Of a stretch of DNA of 64,000 nt, positions 1 through 12,799 are shown piece after piece. Made by a program: the position numbers and the translations under genes. Each line of letters opens with the position of its first letter. The first letter of the stretch is position 1. Source of the stretch: Rugalucina vietnamica (Eukaryota; Mollusca; Bivalvia; Lucinida; Lucinidae); the NCBI GenBank assembly GCA_964017185.1, contig OZ024874.1, forward strand, positions 53,906,856 through 53,970,855, given 5' to 3'. The notes beneath the pieces are model-generated. The model was not told the DNA's origin, did not search any database, and was given only the letters and a program-made list of their open reading frames with translations.

Positions 1-144
1 CTTTGTCTATTTTCTGGACGTGTTTGCTCTTTTTGTCATAAAAAATATATTATATATATTCTTTATCCATGTTATCGGGTATCCTTTTTATTTTATTGTT
101 GACTACGTCTATAGTTTGATATTGCAACATGCGAATACACAAAT

Positions 145-366
145 AAGCCGCCTCGTGGGAAAACCAACAATGTGGTTTTGAACAGGTCCGACACAAACCG
201 AGCTGCACAAGCACAGAAAAGTGATAGATGCTTGAAATTTTGGATATATGTAGAAGAGGAATTGTACTATCCGTGTAGCGAAAACAAAGGCGCTAATCAG
301 CTTCGCAGTAACTTGTTACTTTGTTTTCACCTATGCGGATTGTTGGTTTTCCCATGCGGCGGCTCA
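145..366. mobile_element. R2 hairpin MITE, nearly full length
   Basis: The ends are inverted: it opens with agccgcctcgtgggaaaac and closes with gttttcccatgcggcggct. The centre keeps the left hairpin arm aaggcgctaatcagctt, but the right arm is mostly deleted. The body contains gtccgacacaaaccg, shared with all other R2 copies. The ORF that overlaps it is repeat sequence and not a gene. Confidence 0.75.
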
Positions 367-371
367 GCAAG

Positions 372-585
372 TCCCGTTTGCATAGAAAACTGAAAAATAT
401 TCATGAACATGATTGTTCCAGTATTTGTACACATCTTATCAATAATACGTGTACGTACAAATACTAGTATATCGTGGATGCTCTTTAGAACAGTGATAAC
501 GAAGTAACCTTTGCTCCTGTGCACCCATGATGCAAGAACAAAACTATTGATCAACAGGCAGACCAATTACCTGAAATAGTGCCAT
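372..585. other. Unassigned non-coding stretch
   Basis: AT-rich sequence between the R2 copy and the start of the tandem array. I see no exon, tRNA or clear repeat in it. Confidence 0.4.
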
Positions 586-1161
586 ATCGTGTATGAGGTA
601 AAACGGAGATCATTTTCCGTTATTGTATCCACACCAAACCACCATACATTTTATGTTATTTTTGTAAGTACAACTAATTTGAAGTGACAATAGAACAAGG
701 GATGTAACTCAAATTTCAACGCAAACAAATTGAGCTGATTATTTCACAATTACATTTTATATATAAGGGTTACAGGGGCGGTTACTGAATCGAAAATGAA
801 CTCCGTGCATAACTCCATACATAAACAATCTATTGTCATTGTCTCAGTCTAGAAAGTTTCGAAAAATTCTCTTACATGTACCTTTGTTCGCTTTGATCTT
901 TGCACTTTCAGAATTAGTTTACCTGCTTAGAGACACCTCTTTATCTGTTAAAAAGAAAAAAAATCAAGTTATGCAATTGACGTCCTATGCCATTCGTTTT
1001 AGTAAGATTGCAAGCCGGACCTGTAGTGTACAATTATGGTATAAATTTGAACTGACAATATTGATAATAACAATAAATTAATTATAATTTTGTTCACGTT
1101 TTAATTTTTGCATGTGAGGTACAATCACTTTTGCTGCATGTTACAATCAGTATCAACATCA

Positions 1162-1429
1162 GGAAAACATGTCCGTGAAACGTATACACCCATACCCCAC
1201 TTTTAAATCATAGTAAAATAGGGGTTTACAGGGATATACCTATTTTCCTTATTTTCGATCCAAAACATAGATTATGGGTACTCGTTAGAACCACCTCGGC
1301 GAGGCGGTTCTAACGTGTACCCACAATCAATATTTTGAGCAAATATATTAAAAATAACATTTTTGTCAAATGCAATTTTCATTTTTACTGAAAAACTCTG
1401 TATACTGTATGGGCCAGTTTTCGTAATGA
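1162..1429 (+). repeat. R1 repeat in array unit 1
   Basis: R1 runs from aggaaaacatgtccg, through a section with accccacttt and a central imperfect palindrome around gaggcggttctaacg flanked by gggtactcg and gtaccca, to ttttcgtaatg. About 16 copies occur in the window. The ends are not inverted repeats of each other, so this is not a simple TIR element; its class is unknown. Confidence 0.75.
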
Positions 1430-2028
1430 ACACTTTCCAGTTTCAAAAGGTACATGATCATTCCTAATATCAGTTGGTGGTGGTGGTAGAGTTCTTACAA
1501 ATAACATATGTACGCTACTCGGACTCTTCTTCTTACCTTTATTGAACTATGCTCTCACAAAGCATAATCGGGAATATATTACAAATGTTCGGCTTCATAA
1601 TTAGTAAGACACCAGAAACTAACATTTCTACAATGAATATTAGAACGCCGTGGTGAATCAAATTGAATACACACAATTTGCATAACGTTTCAATTGTTTT
1701 ATCACCACTTTGCAAAGCTTATGTAAAATCTAAACAGTTTTGTTACAATTAGAAAAGTCCATGTAGTGTACATGTATGTCTGTTCCCTATATAGCTGTGA
1801 TATTACTTTAAAGTATGTGTACAGTCTGTAAAGATTTTTCAATAAAGAGATAACTTATCATTTCTTATTTCCTTGTTCATTCTGACCATAAAAGGTAAAA
1901 GAGTATGTCACTGATGTTGTATGCCGATGCCATGAAAACGCGGATCCAAATATTCAATATCATTTTATTTAATGTTCGGAGAAATATCCTATAGTACTTT
2001 TTAAGTTCCTGGCAATCAACCAACAAAA

Positions 2029-2229
2029 CATTACGAAAACTTGCTCATTATACATTTCTTTGGAAAATCTTCGATATTTATAATATATTTGCTCAAAACA
2101 TTACTCGCCGAGGCGGTTCTAACGAGTGTACCAATAATCTATGTATCTACCCCTGTAAATCCCAGTTTTACTATATAAAAGTTGGGTGTATGAAGTCTAT
2201 AATCAATATAAGGACATGTTATCCTGATG
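2029..2229 (-). repeat. R1 repeat, inverted copy in array unit 1
   Basis: This copy starts with cattacgaaaacttgc and ends with gttatcctgatg, the reverse of the R1 at 1,162. Every array unit has this head-to-head R1 pair about 0.6 kb apart. Confidence 0.7.
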
Positions 2230-2700
2230 ATTCATATCGCTTACACCCTTTGATAGGCCTTATGTACGCCGGTGGGTCGGGCGTCAGACTTTTTGATGAA
2301 CCCGACTTGAAGCTAAAAGCCCTTAACAAAGGCGTGTTTATTTTTGATTAATTAAAGCACATAGGCTTGGACCTATATGTTTGAACATAGGTTGATACAA
2401 AATGTTTGTCATTACAAGTGTTAACTCATCGACAGGAAGGAATTAAAATATATATAAACCAATCACTAAATTAGAGCCACACGAGGCTAAAACAGAGATC
2501 GTTTTTCGTTATACAAGTAGTATCCACATCACACAACCATATTTTTAGGCTTTTGTCATGTTTGTGTAAGTACAACTAATTTGAAGTTAGATCAGCATAA
2601 GGGATGTAACTCAAATTGCAACGTTACACTGAATTTAGCTGAATATTTCACAATTATATTTTATATATATAAGGGTAAAGACGCGGTTACTGAATCGAAA

Positions 2701-2857
2701 ATGAACTCAGTACATACAAAAACGATCAAATGTCATTCTGCATTATCATGTACGAGTGTCAGTCTAGAAAGTTTCAAAAAACAAATCTATAACTCCATAC
2801 AAAAACGATCTATTGTCATCCCGCATTACCATGTACGAGTGTCAGTCTAGAAAGTTT

Positions 2858-2898
<41 letters not shown>

Positions 2899-3045
2899 TA
2901 ACTCCATACAAATACGATCTATTGTCATCCTGCATTATCATGTACCTGTGTCGGTCTAGAAAGTTTCCAAAAAAAAAAAATCTATAACTCCATACAAAAT
3001 CGATCTATTGTCATCCTGCGTTATCATGTACGAGTGTCAGTCTAG
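2701..3045 (+). repeat. Minisatellite, about four copies (unit 2)
   Basis: Units of about 70-90 bp each contain acgatctattgtcatcc, then tcatgtacgagtgtcagtc, then tagaaagttt followed by a variable A-run. One A-run, near 2,862, is more than 30 bases long. Array units 1 and 4 have a single copy at the same place. Confidence 0.85.
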
Positions 3046-3089
3046 ATCTATTACCTTAGTTCGGTGTGATATTTGTACTATCAGAATTA

Positions 3090-3671
3090 TACTCAAGGAC
3101 TTTGAAAACGCCTCACTTGTTTTATTGCTCCTTACTCTCAGAATACTGGATATATCGGCAAAAATATTTCTAAACTGAAAAGTACGGCTAGTCTGCTTAA
3201 CGTCGATACCAAAACCGAAACGTCAACGCTTGTTATTAACAGCATACACAATGAAATCAAGCGTTACCCAGAATTCAACAAAAACAAAGTATGGGGACGA
3301 CAAATATTCATCAGATACAACATGATTTCTGGAAAAAAAAAAAAAAAAAAAAAAAAAAACCAAAAGGCAAGCAAATGCTGTTGGTTTGCTTTCATTGGTA
3401 GTTACGTCACTTTGTCGTTTTTTAGGCAAACGTAATTTTTGTTCGAGTAAAATGAATCGAATTCAAAAGTTTTTTTTTTTGCACAATAAATACGCACAGA
3501 CTCACTTAAAATTAGAATTACATTTGACGCTGTAATAGAATGTCTAGAGATATTTTCAACACTTACGCTTGACGTCATCAAATAACGTTAGCGCCTCAAA
3601 CGACATTAAAAGAAATCCCCCATTTTTATTTTTTTTTCTTGTGTTTAAGGTTGTAAGCTATCACCGGAGAC

Positions 3672-3718
<47 letters not shown>

Positions 3719-3931
3719 TCCCGGTTTTCTTATGTCTCGATGACGTCTGTGAAAACAGCTGTAGCAAACACACGAGCGAACAATTTTTTATGGATCTGTA
3801 TTGATCAATATTGCTTATCGAGTTGACATACACGATGCCATAATTATTTTGTACATGCGCTTAACTTCAAGGAAATTTTTAAACCAAATGATAACCGATG
3901 TACAGTGAGGTGTTTTCAAAATCATCTAGTA
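3090..3931. mobile_element. R10 TIR element, 842 bp, TA target duplication
   Basis: The left end tactcaaggactttgaaaac and the right end, whose reverse complement starts tactagatgattttgaaaac, form terminal inverted repeats followed by gcctcact or a close variant. The element is flanked by TA. Array units 1 and 4 show the empty site cagaattagttta, which defines the insertion precisely. TA duplication fits the Tc1/mariner type; no transposase is encoded, so it is non-autonomous. It carries long internal poly-A and poly-T runs. Confidence 0.8.
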
Positions 3932-4138
3932 TAGTTTATCTGTTTGGAGACACCACTTTATCTGTTAAATGTAATTGACGTTCTATTCCATAAGTTTTAG
4001 TTAAATTAACAGCCGGGCCTGTAGTGTACAGTTATGGTATAAATTTGGACTGATAATATTGCTATTAACAATTATATTTTTGATCACACATTCAACTTTT
4101 GCATGTGAGGAACAATCACTGTACCTTTATGTTTTGCT

Positions 4139-4404
4139 GCATGTCCTTAAAATGTATACCCCTCATACCCCACTTTTATATAGTAAAACGGGTTTACATG
4201 GATATACCTATTTTCCTTATTTTTGATCCAAAGCATAGATTTTGGGTACTCGTTAGAACCGCCTCGGCGATTCAGTTCTAACGTGTACCCACAATCAATA
4301 TTTTGAGCAAAAATATTAAAAATATCCTTTTTTTCTGATGAAATTTTCAATATTTACTGCTGAAATGATCTCTGTATATTGTATGGGCTAGTTATCGTAA
4401 TAAA
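4139..4404 (+). repeat. R1 repeat in array unit 2
   Basis: Aligned with 1,162-1,429. The central palindrome is degraded on one side, reading ggcgattcagttctaacg. Confidence 0.7.
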
Positions 4405-4540
4405 CATTATCCAGTTTCAAAAGGTCCATGATCATTCCTAATATCAGTTGGTGGTGGTAGAGTTCTTACAATAACATATGCGACTCTTCTTCTTGCCTTT
4501 ATCAAACTATGCCCTCACAAACTGTAATTAGGAAAATATA

Positions 4541-4542
4541 TG

Positions 4543-4580
<38 letters not shown>
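4541..4580 (+). repeat. Poly-A tract in array unit 2
   Basis: A run of about 40 A, just before ctgttcggcttc. The matching place in unit 3 (about 7,940-7,970) also has a long A-run, but units 1 and 4 have only a few A at this spot. Confidence 0.9.
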
Positions 4581-4583
<3 letters not shown>

Positions 4584-5089
4584 GTTCGGCTTCAAAAGCA
4601 TTAAAATACCAGAAACTAACATTTCTACATTGAATATTTGAAAACCGTGGTGAATCAAATTGAATTATAAATAAATTATAACCTAACAACAATTTCCATA
4701 AGGTTTTAATTGGACTCTATTGAATAATATCTATAACACAACTTGCATAACGTTTCAATTGTTTTATCACCACTTTACAAAGCTTATGTAAAATCTAAAC
4801 ATTTTTGTTACAATTAGAAAAGTCCATGTAGTGTACATGTATATCTGTTCCCTATATAGCTGTGATATTACTTTAAAGTATGTGTACAGTCTGTAAAGAT
4901 TTTTCAATAAAGAGATAACTTATCATTTCTTATTTCCTTGTTCATTCTGACCATAAATTGTAAAAGAGTATATCACTGATGTTGTATGCCGATGCCATGA
5001 AAACGCGGATCCAAATATTCAATATTATTTTATTTAATGTTCGGAAAAATATCCTATATACTTTTATAGTTCCTGGCAATTACCACCAA

Positions 5090-5318
5090 AACATTACGAA
5101 AACTTGCTCATTATACATTTCTTTGGAAAATCTTCGATATTTATAATATATTTGCTCAAAACATTACTCGCCGAGGCGGTTCTAACGAGTACCCACAATC
5201 TATGGCTTGATTCAAAAAAATAAGAAAAATAGGAATACCCCTGTAAACCTCAGTTTTACTATATAAAAGGTGGGTATATGGAGTCTATAATTATTATACG
5301 GACATGTTACCCTGATGA
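5090..5318 (-). repeat. R1 repeat, inverted copy in array unit 2
   Basis: Partner of the copy at 4,139. It runs from cattacgaaaacttgc to gttaccctgatg. Confidence 0.7.
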
Positions 5319-5787
5319 TTCATATGGCTTACACGCTTTGATAGTCCTTATGTACGCCGGTGGGTCGGGCGTCAGACTTTTTGATGAACCCAACTTGAAG
5401 CTTAAAGCCCTTAACAAAGGCGTGTTTATTTTTGATTAATTAAAGTACATAGGCTTGGACCTATATGCTTGAACATAGGTTGATACAAAATGTTTGTCAT
5501 TACAAGTGTTAACTCATCGACAGGAAGGAATTAAAATATATATAAACCAATCACTAAATTAGAGCCACACGAGGCTAAAATAGAGATCGTTTTCGTTATA
5601 CAAGTAGTATCCACATCACACAACCATATTTTAGGCTTTTGTCATGTTTGTGTAACTATAACTAATTTAAAGTTAGATCAGCATAAGGGATGTAACTCAA
5701 ATTGCAACGTTACACTGAAATAGCTGAATATTTCACAATTATATTTTATATATATATAAGGGTAAAGACGCGGTTACTGAATCGAAA

Positions 5788-6445
5788 ATGAACTCAGTAC
5801 ATACAAAAACGATCAATTGTCATCCTGCATTATCATGTACGAGTGTCAGTCTAGAAAGTTTCCAAAAAAAATCTATAACTCCATACAAAAACGATCTATT
5901 GTCATCCCGCATTACCATGTACGAGTGTCAGTCTAGAAAGTTAAAAAAAAATCTGTAACTCCATACCAAAACGATCTATTGTCATCCTGCATTATCATGT
6001 ACCTGTGTCGGTCTAGAAAGTTTCAAAAAAAATCTATAACTCCATACAAAAACGATCTATTGTCATCCTGCATTATCATGTACGAGTGTCAGTCTAGAAA
6101 GTTTCCCAAAAAAATCTATAACTCCATACAAAAACGATCTATTGTCATCCCGCATTACCATGTACGAGTGTCAGTCTAGAAAGTTTAAAAAAAAAAAAGA
6201 AAAAAAAAATCTGTAACTCCATACCAAAACGATCTATTGTCATCCTGCATTATCATGTACCTGTGTCGGTCTAGAAAGTTTCAAAAAAAAAAATCTATAA
6301 CTCCATACAAAAACGATCTATTGTCATCCTGCATTAGCATGTACCTGTGTCGGTCTAGAAAGTTTCAAAAAAAAAAAAATCTTTAACTCCATACAAAATC
6401 GATCTATTGTCATCCTGCATTATCATGTACGAGTGTCAGTCTAGA
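5788..6445 (+). repeat. Minisatellite, about eight copies (unit 3)
   Basis: This is the same repeat as at 2,701-3,045 but with about eight copies. Two sequence types alternate, acgagtgtcagtc and acctgtgtcggtc, which suggests amplification of two-copy or three-copy blocks. Two short ORFs run through it only because of the repeat period. Confidence 0.85.
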
Positions 6446-6488
6446 TCTATTACCTTAGTTCGGTGTGATATTTGTACTATCAGAATTA

Positions 6489-6730
6489 TACTCAAGGACT
6501 TTGAAAACGCCTCACTTGTTTTATTGCTCCTTACTCTCAGAATACTGGATATATCGGCAAAAATATTTCTAAACTGAAAAGTACGGCTAGTCTGCTTAAC
6601 GTCGATACTAAAACCGAAACGTCAACGCTTGTTATTAACAGCATACACAATGAAATCAAGCGTTACCCAGAATTCAACAAAAACAAAGTATGGGGACGAC
6701 AAATATTCATCAGATACAACATGATTTCTG

Positions 6731-6773
<43 letters not shown>

Positions 6774-7318
6774 ACCAAAAGGCAAGCAAATGCTGTTGGT
6801 TTGCTTTCATTGGTAGTTACGTCACTTTGTCGTTTTTTAGGCAAACGTAATTTTTTTTCGAGTAAAATGAATCGAATTCAAAAGTTTGTTTTTTTTCACA
6901 ATAAATACGCACAGACTCACTTAAAATTAGAATTACATTTGACGCTGTAATAGAATGTCTAGAGATATTTTCAACACTTACGCTTGACGTCATCAAATAA
7001 CGTTAGCGCCTCAAACGACATTAAAAGAAATCCCCCATTTTTTTTTCTTGTGCTTAAGGTTGTTAGCTATCACCGGAGACGTTTTTTTTTTTTTTTTTTT
7101 TTTAATCCCGGTTTTCTTACGTCTCGATGACGTCTGTGAAAACAGCTGTAGCAAAAACACGAGCGAACAATTTTTTATGGATCTGTATTGACCAATATTG
7201 CTTATCGAGTTGACATACACGATGCCATAATTATTTTGAACATGCGCTTAACTTCAAGGAAATTTTTAAACCAAATGATAACCGATGTACAGTGAGGCGT
7301 TTTCAAAGTCATCTAGTA
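6489..7318. mobile_element. R10 TIR element, 830 bp, second copy
   Basis: Same insertion site and TA flanks as the copy at 3,090-3,931, with TIRs tactcaaggactttgaaaac and cagtgaggcgttttcaaag. It differs mainly in the length of the poly-A tract (about 6,731-6,771) and poly-T tract (about 7,082-7,103). The shared site means it was copied with the array unit and did not insert independently. Confidence 0.8.
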
Positions 7319-7525
7319 TAGTTTATCTGTTTAGAGACACCACTTTATCTGTAAAATCTAATTGACGTTCTATTCCATAAGTTTTAGTTAAATTAACAGC
7401 CGGACCTGTAGTGTACAGTTATGGTATAAATTTGGACTGGTAATACTGATAATAACAATTATAATTTTGATCACACATTCAACTTTTGCATGTGAGGAAC
7501 AATCACTGTACCTTTATGTTTTGCT

Positions 7526-7790
7526 GCATGTCCTTAAAATGTATACCCCTCATACCCCACTTTTATATAGTAAAACGGGTTTACATGGATATACCTATTT
7601 TCCTTCTTTTTGATCCAAAGCATAGATTTTGGGTACTCGTTAGAACCGCCTCGGCGATGCAGTTCTAACGTGTACCCACAATCAATATTTTGAGCAAAAA
7701 TATTAAAAATATCCTTTTTTCTGATGAAATTTTCAATATTTACTGCTGAAATGATCTCTGTATATTGTATGGGCTAGTTATCGTAATAAA
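7526..7790 (+). repeat. R1 repeat in array unit 3
   Basis: Nearly identical to the unit 2 copy at 4,139, including the degraded palindrome. Confidence 0.7.
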
Positions 7791-7939
7791 CATTATCCAG
7801 TTTCAAAAGGTCCATGATCATTCCTAATATCAGTTGGTGGTGGTAGAGTTCTTACAGTAACATATGCAACGCTACTTGGACTCTTCTTCGTGCCTTTATT
7901 AAACTATGCCCTCACAAACTGTAATTAGGAAAAAATTTG

Positions 7940-7974
<35 letters not shown>

Positions 7975-8479
7975 GTTCGGCTTCAAAAGCATTAAAATAC
8001 CAGAAACTAACATTTCTACATTGAATATTTGAACACCGTGGTGAATTAAATTGAATTATAAATAAATTATAACCTAACAACAATTTCCATAACGTTTCAA
8101 TTGGACTCATATTGAATAATATCTTAAACACAACTTGCATAACGTTTCGATTGTTTTATCACCACTTTACACAGCTTATGTAAAATCTAAACATTTTTGT
8201 TACAATTAGAAAAGTCCATGTAGTGTACATGTATATCTGTTCCCTATATAGTTGTGATATTACTTTAAAGTATGTGTACAGTCTGTAAAGATTTTTCAAT
8301 AAAGAGATAACTTAACATTTCTTATTTCCTTGTTCATTCTGACCATAAATTGTAAAAGAGTATATCACTGATGTTGTATGCCGATGCCATAAAAACGCGG
8401 ATCCAAATATTCAATATCATTTTATTTAATGTTCGGAAAAATATCCTATATACTTTTTAAGTTCCTGGCAATTACCACC

Positions 8480-8706
8480 AAAACATTACGAAAACTTGCT
8501 CATTATACATTTCTTTGGAAAATCTTCGATATTTATAATATATTTGCTCAAAACATTACTCGCCGAGGCGGTTCTAACGAGTACCCACAATCTATGGCTT
8601 GGTTCAAAAAATAAGAAAAATAGGTATACCCCTGTAAACCTCAGTTTTACTATGTAAAAGGTGGGTATATGGAGTCTATAATTATTATACGGACATGTTA
8701 CCCTGA
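8480..8706 (-). repeat. R1 repeat, inverted copy in array unit 3
   Basis: Partner of 7,526-7,790. It contains cgccgaggcggttctaacgag. Confidence 0.7.
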
Positions 8707-9556
8707 TGGTTCATATGGCTTACACGCTTTGATAGGCCTTATGTACGCCGGTGGGTCGGGCGTCAGACTTTTTGATGAACCCAACTTGAAGCTTAAAGCC
8801 CTTAACAAAGGCGTGTTTATTTTTGATTAATTAAAGTACATAGGCTTGGACCTATATGCTTGAACGTAGGTTAATACAAAATGTTTGTCATTACAAGTGT
8901 TTATTCCTCGACAGGAAGGAATTAAAATACATATAAACCAATCACTAAAATAGAGCCACATAATACAAGGGGCTTAAACGGAGATATATTTTCGTTATAG
9001 TATCCACATCACACAACCATATTTTTAAGCTTATGTCATGTTTATGTAAGTTGTGTAAGTGCAACTAATTTGAAGTTAGAGCAGTACAAGGGATGAAGTT
9101 AGAGCAGTACAAGGGATGTAACTCAAATTGCAACGTTACATTGAATTTAGCTGATTATTTCACAATTACATTTTATATATAAGGGTTAAAGACGCGGTTA
9201 CTGAATCGAAAATAAACTCCGTACATAACTCCATAAAAACGATCTATTGTCATCCTGCATTATCATGTACGAGTCTCAGTCTAGAAAGTTTCCAAAAAAT
9301 TCTATTACCTTAGTTCGGTGTGATATTTGTACTATCAGAATTAGTTTATCTATTTAGTGACACCACTTTATCTGTTAAAAATCAAGTTATGTATGTAATT
9401 GACGTTCTATTCCATACGTTTTAGTAAAATTAACAGCCGAGCCTGTAGTGTACAGTTATGGTATAAATTTGGACTGATAATATTGATAATAACAATTATA
9501 ATTTTGATCACACAATCAACTTTTGCATGTGATAAACAATCACTGTACCTTTATGT

Positions 9557-9815
9557 TTTGCATGAAATGTATACCCCTCATACCCCACTTTATATAGTAA
9601 AACGGGTTTACCTGGACATACCTATTTTCCTAATTTTTGATCCAAAGCACAGATTATGGGTACTCGTTAGAACCGCCTCGGCGATGCGGTTCTAACGTGT
9701 ACCCGCAATCAATGTTTTGAGCAAAAATATTAAAACTATCCTTTTTCTGATAAAATTTTCATTTTTCACTGCTGAAAAGAGCTCTGTATATTGTATGGGC
9801 CAGTTTTCGTAATGA
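9557..9815 (+). repeat. R1 repeat in array unit 4
   Basis: Its palindrome is better kept than in units 2 and 3 (ggcgatgcggttctaacg). It runs to ttttcgtaatg. Confidence 0.7.
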
Positions 9816-10207
9816 ACACTATTTAGTTTCAAAAGGTCTATGATCATTCCTAATATCAGTTGATGGTGGTAGAGTTCTTACAAAGAACATATGCAACGCT
9901 GCTTGGACTCTTCTTCTTACCTTTATTCAACTATGCTCTCACAAAGCATAATCGGGAATATATTAAAATGTTCGGCTTCAAAATTAGTAAGACACCAGAA
10001 ACTAACATTTCTACAATGAATATTTTATTTAGACACCGTAGTGAATCAAATCGAATTATAACTTAACAACAATTTGCATAACGTTTCAATTGTTTTATCA
10101 CCACTTTGCAAAGCTTATGTAAAATCCAAACATTTTTGTTACAATTAGAAAAGTCCATGTAGTGTACATGTATGTCTGTTACCTATATAGCTGTGATAGT
10201 ACATGTA

Positions 10208-11344
10208 TACTTAAGGAATTAAAATACGCAACACACTAAATTTCAACTTTTACGCATGTATTTGGCATTTTGATAAAATCCTTTTTAGGGAATAAGCTAC
10301 TGACTGCTTTTTGCACGTGATGAAATGAGAAAACGTCATTTTATTGACAAAATTAACGACAAAACGTCGAAAACTATGAAAAACGCAAATTGTGACGTAA
10401 ACGTCGGGGCGAAGGGGAAGATGACAAATTCTTTGCATGTGGGTTACGTGACGTCGACTTGATAATGTGCAATAAAGACTAGGATCATTGTATACTTAGG
10501 TGCCGTCCTATGTTGCGTTTAATGTTGTTAACGGAATGCTGAGGTTTACAATAACGAAAAATGAGTAATTAACGTCATTTAAATTATTCGATTTTGGCTA
10601 TTTGTACCTAAACGGTATATATCGAACCAACATACGACACGACGTGCTTTTTAATCAACAGTGACGTCACAGGTACCGTAGAAATGGATCATCGGAGCGT
10701 TTGTTTTGACGTTCGTTAAACAGAATATCACGTTATGTAAAGGAGCGAAACAGATTATATGCTTTGAGTAACACTCGATTTACGCACTGTAATCAAACGT
10801 TTGGCAATTGATCATTTTTTAAATCGGAAAATTGGAAAAACATAATGAGAATCTTTAAAATGCAGGATGTTGGTTTTTGACGTTATAATGGACGTTTTAC
10901 GGACGTCTGAAGTACAAAGGTCATGATGTGTACGTAAATAATCATTTTATTGAATATAACGCATGCCGAAGGAAATATTACTGGCTTTTGACTCATTTTT
11001 TCGATTGACGTTGGTGACGTTAACCGTCCCATAGCATACCCAAATGTTACCAACTGATCAATGATTACATCTGCAATCACTTTTAGTGGTTTTGGAAAGA
11101 AAATATTGGTTTTAATTTCAAATTTGACATTTACTGATCATGGTTACAGGGTGTGTTACTGTAGGTTAGTGTGGTTACGCGTACGCCATTAAGCATATGT
11201 AACCGACATTGTGACTCAGCCTGTTGCAATTTGACGTTTAGAAATTGTTTTCATATAAGAAGCTCAGTTATACCACAGACTTGCATTACAAAGCACGTTT
11301 TTATTAACCCAAAGTATTTGTTGCGTTTCTTTATTCCTTAAGTA
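10208..11344. mobile_element. R9 TIR element, 1,137 bp, TA target duplication
   Basis: The TIRs are tacttaaggaattaaaatac at the left and, read inward from the right, tacttaaggaataaagaaac; both continue into gcaac. TA flanks both ends. It interrupts array unit 4, since tatgtgtacagtctgtaaa resumes directly after it, as in units 1 to 3. The interior is dense in gacgt and aacg words. A second, inverted copy lies at 39,271-40,314. No transposase frame is seen. Confidence 0.8.
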
Positions 11345-12799
11345 TATGTGTACAGTCTGTAAATTTTTTTCAACAAAGAGACAACTTACCATTACATGTG
11401 TCTTTATTCACTTTGGCCAAACAAGCTACCTCACACCGTTCATCCAGATACAACAAACGCGGAATGGTCTGCCAAACGCGGATATAAACAATAGTATTTT
11501 GAACGGCGGGGAAAAAGAGTGAGTATTTATTATCGTTGATTATAATGAATATCGGCTGAGTTGATTTTTGTTTGACATACAATGAAAAATTACATAACTT
11601 TGCAAATGTTTACCTAAAATCCTGTCTCATAAATTATTTTTGTTCGAGAAATGTAGGCTTCTAAATCTGACTAGCATGCACGAAAAGAGAAAATTCTTGG
11701 TAAGAATGTCTGTAAAGCATTATTAAAGCACGATAATATGACCAAATTTGTGTTTTTCGGAGGATCGGGGATCGCTTCAAGTGTTGCCATTACAAGAACC
11801 CACACAAAATTATAGAAAGAGAATAAGAACTATTTGAAATTGGGTACTCTCATTTAATATGGTGCAACATACCACGGTTCAAATTCTCAAGCAGGTGAAA
11901 CAAACTCGGACCAATCGGTGCAACGAACACGGATAATAAAAACCAATCCTCGCCTTATTTTAAGGAAAACTGGATGCAATCATTGTTAAAGCCAATTTTG
12001 TATGGTTTAGAGTCCATAGATGGTTGGTTGAAGACCAATTGTGGCTTATTATGGCGTGATAAAACCACAAGGAACGTGGGTTCATGATCACTTTCACTAC
12101 GCTCTGGCCACGACATTAGGAAACCTTGTTAACATGTTTTATAGAGCGAAAGGTCCATATCAGGTGCATGTTGACCGAGAAACTGTCCGTGCCTTTGTTT
12201 CTGTTCTTTAAATTCGACAATCAAAAGCCTGAGCTACATGTAGCTTTATGAAGTTTGATAGTGTCAGATATAGGCAGAGCTCCAAATGCTTTCGTCTGTC
12301 ATATTCAAACACCAACTAAATTACGCATGTTTGTAGATTATTACATGTAAGACTTATGCTGTATAGTACGGATGCATTTCTTTCATGAATATATGGCCAA
12401 GAATATATTTATCACGATTGTCTCTCTCACTTTCAAGTGTGGCGAAGTGAGAACCTTTGTAAAAGGTTCTCTATGACAACATGTGAAACAAATGATGAAT
12501 ACAAACGTACATAGATTCAAGAAGAGCATTTATTAGCTGTGAAAGAAATGTGCACAACGAACTCGTTACCATGCCTCTGGGATGATGCTTTTGGTGTGAA
12601 AATGATAATGACTGACCGTCTCTGTATGTCCTTGGCTGTTGATCTTGTAGTTTTAATTTAAACATTTTTATTCAGATTCACAAATAACATATCTACATAC
12701 ATTGGCTACAGGTACATACGAAAATGATTAGAACGAAAGCAGGGCTTATAGAGTTCTTCTCCATGCAAACGTTGATCCTGTACGTAATGAAAGAACAAC

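Larger units (their letters stand above)
585..11425 (+). repeat. Four-unit tandem segmental array
   Basis: The same series of landmarks recurs in the same order: acaagggatgtaactcaaa or the equivalent gcataagggatgtaactc, then a cggttactgaatcg block, then an R1 copy, then an inverted R1 copy, then tacgccggtgggtcggg. Approximate units are 585-2,229 (left-truncated), 2,230-5,318, 5,319-8,706 and 8,707-11,425 (interrupted by R9). Units 2 and 3 are longer because each carries a minisatellite and an R10 insertion that units 1 and 4 lack. I see no gene in the array; its ORFs are short and lie in repeats. Confidence 0.85.

Noticed and set aside
585-11425. CRISPR-like array
   Set aside because: The 70-90 bp minisatellite units have no unique spacers and the context is eukaryotic.
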